Shown here: positions 60,288 through 64,000 of the stretch, one piece after another
Layout of the letters: each line of letters starts with the position of its first letter
How positions within the stretch are numbered: the first letter of the stretch is position 1
Assembly (NCBI RefSeq): GCF_001956985.1
Contig: NZ_CP019082.1
Span: 1,984,001 to 2,048,000, forward strand
Direction of reading: 5' to 3'
Origin: Paludisphaera borealis
GTDB taxonomy: Bacteria > Planctomycetota > Planctomycetia > Isosphaerales > Isosphaeraceae
DNA: 64,000 nt
The notes under the pieces: model-generated
What the model saw: only the letters and a program-made list of their open reading frames with translations
What the model was told of the DNA's origin: nothing
Databases searched by the model: none
Program-made: the position numbers and the translations under genes

Positions 60288-61076
60288 ATGGGACGATTCG
60301 CCGTGATCTTGCCGGCGGCCGGCCGGTCCAGCCGCTTCGGCGATCCGAAACAGAAGAAGATCTACGCCGAGATCGAGGGCCGCGCGGTCTGGCTGCGCTC
60401 GGTCGATCCGTTCCTGAAGCATGACGACGTCGCGCAGATCATCGTCGCGATCGCCGAGGAAGACCAGGAACTGTTCGACCGCCGCTATCGCGAGAGCGTC
60501 GCCTTCCTGGGCATCGACGTGATCGTCGGCGGGGCCGAGCGGTCCGACACCGTGGCCTCGGCTCTGGAGCGGGTGAAGCCGGAATGCGACTTCGTCGCGG
60601 TGCACGACGCCGCCCGGCCCTGCCTGACCGCCGACCAGGTGGCGGCAGTCTTTAAGGCGGCCGAAGCCCACGGCGCGGCGCTCCTGGCCACGCCGGTCTT
60701 CGAGACGATCAAGCGGGCGAATGCCGACCGTCTCACCACCGAGACCGTCTCGCGCGACAACCTGTTCCTGGCGCAGACCCCGCAGGTCTTCCGCCGCGAC
60801 TGGCTCGTCGAAGCGTATGCAAGGCGCGCCGAGCACGGAAAGGCCGCGACCGACGACACCCAGCTCGTCGAGGCCATCGGGCATCCGTGTGCGATCGTCC
60901 CGGGCTCGTCGCACAATCTCAAAATAACGACCCAGGACGACCTGGCGATGGCCAAGGCGGTGCTCGACCTGCGCGAAAAAGCGCGGCCGGCGGCTTGCGG
61001 CCACCCCTACGCCGATGAGCAGGCGATGTGGAACGACCTCCCCCGACTCAAGCCGTCCGACCTATTCGGGGGATAG
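60288..61076 (+). CDS. ispD: 2-C-methyl-D-erythritol 4-phosphate cytidylyltransferase
   Basis: A 262-residue nucleotidyltransferase of the non-mevalonate isoprenoid pathway. The CTP loop is LPAAGRSSRFGDPKQK, followed by VHDAARPCL and TPQVF ... TDDTQLVE, all diagnostic of IspD. It has a short C-terminal extension of about 25 residues compared with the usual 230-residue enzyme. CGGGAGA precedes the ATG. It is divergent from the Mrr-like gene and has no ispF neighbour here. Confidence 0.95.
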   Translation: MGRFAVILPAAGRSSRFGDPKQKKIYAEIEGRAVWLRSVDPFLKHDDVAQIIVAIAEEDQELFDRRYRESVAFLGIDVIVGGAERSDTVASALERVKPECDFVAVHDAARPCLTADQVAAVFKAAEAHGAALLATPVFETIKRANADRLTTETVSRDNLFLAQTPQVFRRDWLVEAYARRAEHGKAATDDTQLVEAIGHPCAIVPGSSHNLKITTQDDLAMAKAVLDLREKARPAACGHPYADEQAMWNDLPRLKPSDLFGG

Positions 61077-61138
61077 GTCCGTCCGGGTTCGAGGGGCCGT
61101 CTAAGCTTTTCAGAGACAGCTCCTTGGAAGTCGGGATG

Positions 61139-61165
61139 TTTCACCACGGAGGACACGGAGGGGAA
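61139..61165. repeat. Left inverted repeat flanking the GxxExxY gene
   Basis: TTTCACCACGGAGGACACGG plus AGGGGAA, complementary to the right-hand copy at 61546-61583 apart from a nine-base insertion there. It begins six bases beyond the end of the GxxExxY frame. Confidence 0.85.
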
Positions 61166-61170
61166 ACGAC

Positions 61171-61529
61171 TCACATGATCATGCGGGTGAGGCCGTCTCT
61201 CAGATGGACGACGTTGAAGTTGAGAAGCAGGCCGACCTTAAGACCGCTCAGTTTCAGGTACGAGAGCAGTTGAGCCTTATGGATCGGCGCAATCGCGCTC
61301 ACTGCCTTGATCTCGACTAGGATTACCCTGGCGACTTTGAGATCGATCCGATACCCGGCATCGATTCGGACGCCTTCATAGCCCACTGGTAGTGGAACCT
61401 GCGTCTCGACGTCCAGAGTTCGTATGCGAGGCATGCTTCATAGGCGCTTTCCAGCAGGCCTGGCCCCAAGACGGAGTGGACCTTCATCGCCGCGTTAACG
61501 ACTGCTCCGCTGATCTCTTCATGAAGCAT
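61171..61529 (-). pseudogene. GxxExxY-family protein gene, frameshifted by small deletion
   Basis: The front frame (ATG 61529) reads LHEEISGAVVNAAMKVHSVL then GPGLLESAYEACLAYEL, the GxxExxY signature. The family should continue with RxxGLxV then QVPLPV, but here the frame turns to WTSRRRFHYQW. The second frame provides LDVETQVPLPVGYEGVRIDAGYRIDL, VEIKAV and SYLKLSGLKVGLLLNFNV to a stop at 61171-61173. The expected RKxG linker is missing; a deletion of 10 or 13 bases near 61420-61428 fits. GxxExxY proteins have a PD-(D/E)xK-like fold of unknown function. The gene fills the space between two inverted repeats. Confidence 0.88.
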
Positions 61530-61545
61530 GCTCGATTCCTCGCCA

Positions 61546-61583
61546 CTTCCCCTCCGTGTCCTCCGAGTCCTCCGTGGTGAAAT
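61546..61583. repeat. Right inverted repeat flanking the GxxExxY gene
   Basis: CTTCCCCTCCGTGTCCTCCG then AGTCCTCCGTGGTGAAATC; its complement matches the left copy with an extra CTCGGAGGA unit. It lies 17 bases upstream of the GxxExxY start codon. Confidence 0.85.
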
Positions 61584-61789
61584 CCTTCGATCCCATGCTT
61601 CGCCTCCACCCCCGAAGGATGAAGTGAAGCAAGGGCATCAGACTCACGACAGGTGACACGGAGGCCACGCGGGCAAGAACGACTAACTTGGGGACCGTTC
61701 AAAGCATAGCTTCCGATTCTACCGCCGGCCCGCCTGCTGGATCTGGACAAGGTCCCGACGCCTGTTGGACGCTGTTCGTGGAGAGTGCC

Positions 61790-62521
61790 TTATTTGTCTT
61801 CGCCGAGCAGCTTCTTGAGGCTCGGCTCGATGGCGTCGGCCCAGATTTCGTAGCCCTTGGGGCTCAGGTGGAGGAAGTCGGGCATGATGTCCGCGGAGAT
61901 CGTGCCGTCTTCCCGGAGGAATTTCGAACCGATGTCCAGGTAGTGGACCTTGTCTCCGTCGTCGAGCTTGGCGATCTTCTCGTTCACGGCCTTGAGCTTC
62001 GCGCGGGTGTCGTCCGGCTTCTCACTGCGGGGAAAGACGCCGAGCAGGAGGATCTTGGTCTCGGGAAGCCGCTTGCGAAGCTGCTTGACGATGGCCTTGT
62101 TACCCGCGGCGATCTCGTCGGCCGAGCTGCCGCCGGCGTTGTTCGTGCCGATCATCATGACGATGACGCGTGGCTTGATGCCGTCGATCTCGCCGTTCTC
62201 GACCCGCCAGAGGACGTGCTGCGTGCCGTCGCCGCCGATGCCGAAATTGGCCGCGTGGCGGGGCGTGTAATGCTTCTTCCAGGTCTCGTTGCCGCCCCAT
62301 CCCTGCGTGATCGAGTCGCCCAGAAAGAGCAGGTCGATGCCCCCCTTCTTGGTCTGGGCCAGAAAATCCTTGTGCATGTTCGTCCACCACTCGTCCGTCC
62401 TCGGCGCCGCCGCCAGCGTGGTCGGCGTCTGCGCGGGAACCTGAGAAGCCGACGTCAGTAGCAGAGCGGCGCCCAGCATGATGGGGACGAACCGCCGACC
62501 GGCGATGACGGTGTTGAGCAT
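61790..62521 (-). CDS. Secreted GDSL/SGNH-type hydrolase
   Basis: A 243-residue exported esterase-like protein. A signal peptide (VPIMLGAALLLTSASQVPAQ) precedes an SGNH core: LLFLGDSITQGWGG with the catalytic Ser, GIGGDGTQHVLWR, MMIGTNNAGG and the catalytic FLHLSPKGYEIW (His; the Asp is three residues earlier). It resembles the PAF-acetylhydrolase-type sugar esterases common in planctomycetes and probably deacetylates extracellular carbohydrate. The substrate is unknown. Confidence 0.88.
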   Translation of the reverse strand: MLNTVIAGRRFVPIMLGAALLLTSASQVPAQTPTTLAAAPRTDEWWTNMHKDFLAQTKKGGIDLLFLGDSITQGWGGNETWKKHYTPRHAANFGIGGDGTQHVLWRVENGEIDGIKPRVIVMMIGTNNAGGSSADEIAAGNKAIVKQLRKRLPETKILLLGVFPRSEKPDDTRAKLKAVNEKIAKLDDGDKVHYLDIGSKFLREDGTISADIMPDFLHLSPKGYEIWADAIEPSLKKLLGEDK

Positions 62522-62621
62522 TGTGGAGTGACCTCGGGGGTGTTGTTGGTGGGGAGACTGCGGAGGCGTCGTGTTTCGAGCCCGGGGCCATCGTAATCGG
62601 GCCCCGGTCGCGGTGCCAGCG

Positions 62622-63203
62622 TCAACCCGTCCAGGGCTGTCCGAAGTGCTCGGCGTAACAGACCTCGTCGAGGCCGAACCGGCCCGGAAACGGTTCGGCC
62701 CCCGCGGCGTGGCCGAGCGCGATCAGGCAGCAGACCGTGTGGTCGTCGGGGACTCCGAAGTTCGTGCGCGCGGCTTCGTGGTCGAAATTGTCGATCAGCG
62801 CCGAGGCGACCCCGAGCGACTCGGCGGCGCACATCAGGGCCGATGCGGCGAGCATCGCCGACCGCAGCGCCCAGAGCGACCGATCGGCCACGCGGCCGAG
62901 CGTGGCGAGCGCCCGCCCCCGGATCTCGGCGGCCCGCGCCGGGGTGCAGGCGCCGAGTTCAAGTTGCCGGGCGAGCACGGCGTCAAGGTGCGTCCGGTCC
63001 GGTTGGTGAAAGCCGAGCACGATCACGACCACCGGCGCCTGTCCGACCTGGGGATGATTCCAGGCGCACGCCTGAAGCCGGCGACGGTTCGCCGCGTCGC
63101 GGACGACGAGGAACCGCCACGGTTGGAGGTTGAACGGCGATGGGGACAACGTCGCGAGGCGGAGAATCCGTGTTAGGATCTCGGGGTCGAGCGGGTCGCT
63201 CAT
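62622..63203 (-). CDS. Nitroreductase-family flavoprotein
   Basis: A 193-residue FMN-dependent oxidoreductase. The N-terminal FMN motif SPSPFNLQPWRFLVV and the C-terminal CCLIALGHAAG pattern are those of the nitroreductase family. There is no associated partner protein. It probably reduces quinones or small nitro compounds, or serves another flavin role. Codon use matches neighbours. The start ATG has only a weak ribosome site. Confidence 0.85.
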   Translation of the reverse strand: MSDPLDPEILTRILRLATLSPSPFNLQPWRFLVVRDAANRRRLQACAWNHPQVGQAPVVVIVLGFHQPDRTHLDAVLARQLELGACTPARAAEIRGRALATLGRVADRSLWALRSAMLAASALMCAAESLGVASALIDNFDHEAARTNFGVPDDHTVCCLIALGHAAGAEPFPGRFGLDEVCYAEHFGQPWTG

Positions 63204-63467
63204 GATCGCGTCAAACTCCGACGTCCGAGGCCAAGGCCGCGAGGGCCGAAACGCCTTCGGCGCGTCGCCCGGGGCGACTGGCTACTGGCCGGCTCGATCC
63301 TCCTGTTATAGACTTGCAACCGTTGAATTTGGGAGACGTCGTCGCCGCTCGATCCGCCGTCGCCTCGCGCGTCGATTTCCGCAACGTCGGACCCGACCCG
63401 CGTTTCGGCGTCGCGATCGAGACGGGCGTTCGTCAGGATGCAGCCAGCAATGAGGAGAAGCGAGAAC

Positions 63468-64000
63468 ATGAAACCGTATCAATGGGCGCGCGTCGGTCTC
63501 TGGTCGTTGGTCGTGACGGGCCTGACCGCCTGCGGAGCGCAGGCCGAGGAATGGGTCTCGCTGTTCGACGGCAAGACGCTCAGCGGCTGGACGAAGGGGG
63601 GCGGCAACGACGGGAGCCACTGGGAGGTGAAGGACGGCTCGATCGTCGGCACCGGCTCGGCCTCGATGCTCTACAGCCCGAAGACGTACAAGAACTTCAA
63701 GTACCGCGCCGAGGTCAAGATCAACGACCACGGCAACTCGGGCCTCTACTTCCGCTGCCCGGCCCCCAACGGCAGCTTCTCCGAGGGCTACGAGGCCCAG
63801 ATCGACAGCACCCACAGCGACCCGATCCGCACCGGCTCGATCTACGGCTTCGTGCACGTCTACAAGCAGCTCGTCCCGGCCGACGAATGGTTCACCTACG
63901 AGCTGGAAGTCGTCGACAAGGACTGGCGGGGCATGGTCATTCCGCACATCACCGTCAAGATCAACGGCGAGATCCTGTTCGTGTACCTCGACCGCACCAA
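63468..64000 (+). CDS. DUF1080 (3-keto-disaccharide hydrolase-like) protein, 3' end outside window
   Basis: The visible 177 residues start at ATG 63468 with a lipoprotein-like signal (VVTGLTACGAQA; the Cys is a lipobox candidate). The mature part reads WVSLFDGKTLSGWTKGG, then YSPKTYKNFKYRAEVKIND and GNSGLYFRC, the DUF1080 beta-sandwich. Some family members cleave 3-keto-disaccharides or bind sugar; this is probably a periplasmic sugar-processing protein. The gene runs off the right edge. GAGGAGAAG lies 8-15 bases upstream. Confidence 0.9.
   Translation, partial: MKPYQWARVGLWSLVVTGLTACGAQAEEWVSLFDGKTLSGWTKGGGNDGSHWEVKDGSIVGTGSASMLYSPKTYKNFKYRAEVKINDHGNSGLYFRCPAPNGSFSEGYEAQIDSTHSDPIRTGSIYGFVHVYKQLVPADEWFTYELEVVDKDWRGMVIPHITVKINGEILFVYLDRT

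Overview
The window reads as high-GC chromosomal DNA of a planctomycete, most likely of the Isosphaeraceae type. This rests on family content: a DUF1559 pilin-like protein with a small lipoprotein partner, a DUF1080 sugar-hydrolase-type protein, a WD40 protein with a PPC-like tail, TPR/FG-GAP/ASPIC (CRTAC1-like) proteins, GYF-domain membrane proteins and an FHA-GGDEF fusion. It also contains many small dispersed hairpin repeats. No rRNA, tRNA, CRISPR array, IS transposase or phage module was recognised.

Layout. 1-3.2 kb: the end of a WD40/PPC protein and a PLP-dependent dehydratase. 3.7-6.8 kb: a broken zinc-ribbon/trypsin-like protease and a GYF membrane protein. 6.9-14.4 kb (minus): four consecutive genes encoding a GTPase with zinc knuckles, a GAP1-like membrane protein, a 979-residue coiled-coil membrane protein and a GYF/DUF4190 membrane protein. 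This is the best candidate for an undescribed system. 14.8-21.8 kb: SpoIIE-type phosphatase, basic secretory metalloprotease-like protein, MazE antitoxin with a vestigial toxin, HNH nuclease, site-2 protease, FHA-GGDEF cyclase, sugar isomerase and ArsR regulator. 22.2-26.7 kb: thrC, dapB, a small Cys protein, a cyclic-phosphate-type receiver protein and UDP-glucuronate decarboxylase. 26.7-28 kb: an island of dispersed repeats. 28-31.7 kb: FAD oxidoreductase, YhaM-like HD nuclease and a lipoprotein. 32.4-43.8 kb: type III glutamine synthetase, PIG-L deacetylase, Amt transporter, porin, a glycerophosphodiesterase whose 3' end is duplicated around an AT-richer gene, and membrane proteins. 44.2-50.1 kb: DUF1559/lipoprotein/TPR/CRTAC1 cluster, the last gene frameshifted. 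50.1-57.4 kb: gltD, gltB and a LysR regulator. 57.9-64 kb: CoaC-like flavoprotein, Mrr-like nuclease, ispD, a broken GxxExxY gene between inverted repeats, GDSL hydrolase, nitroreductase and the start of a DUF1080 protein.

The most coherent physiology is nitrogen assimilation: ammonium uptake (Amt), type III glutamine synthetase and GOGAT with an adjacent LysR regulator all lie within 25 kb. Aspartate-family synthesis (thrC-dapB) and isoprenoid (ispD) and CoA (coaC-like) synthesis are the other housekeeping pathways. At least four genes are broken by small indels, several in or beside homopolymers, so base-calling error must be weighed against real decay.
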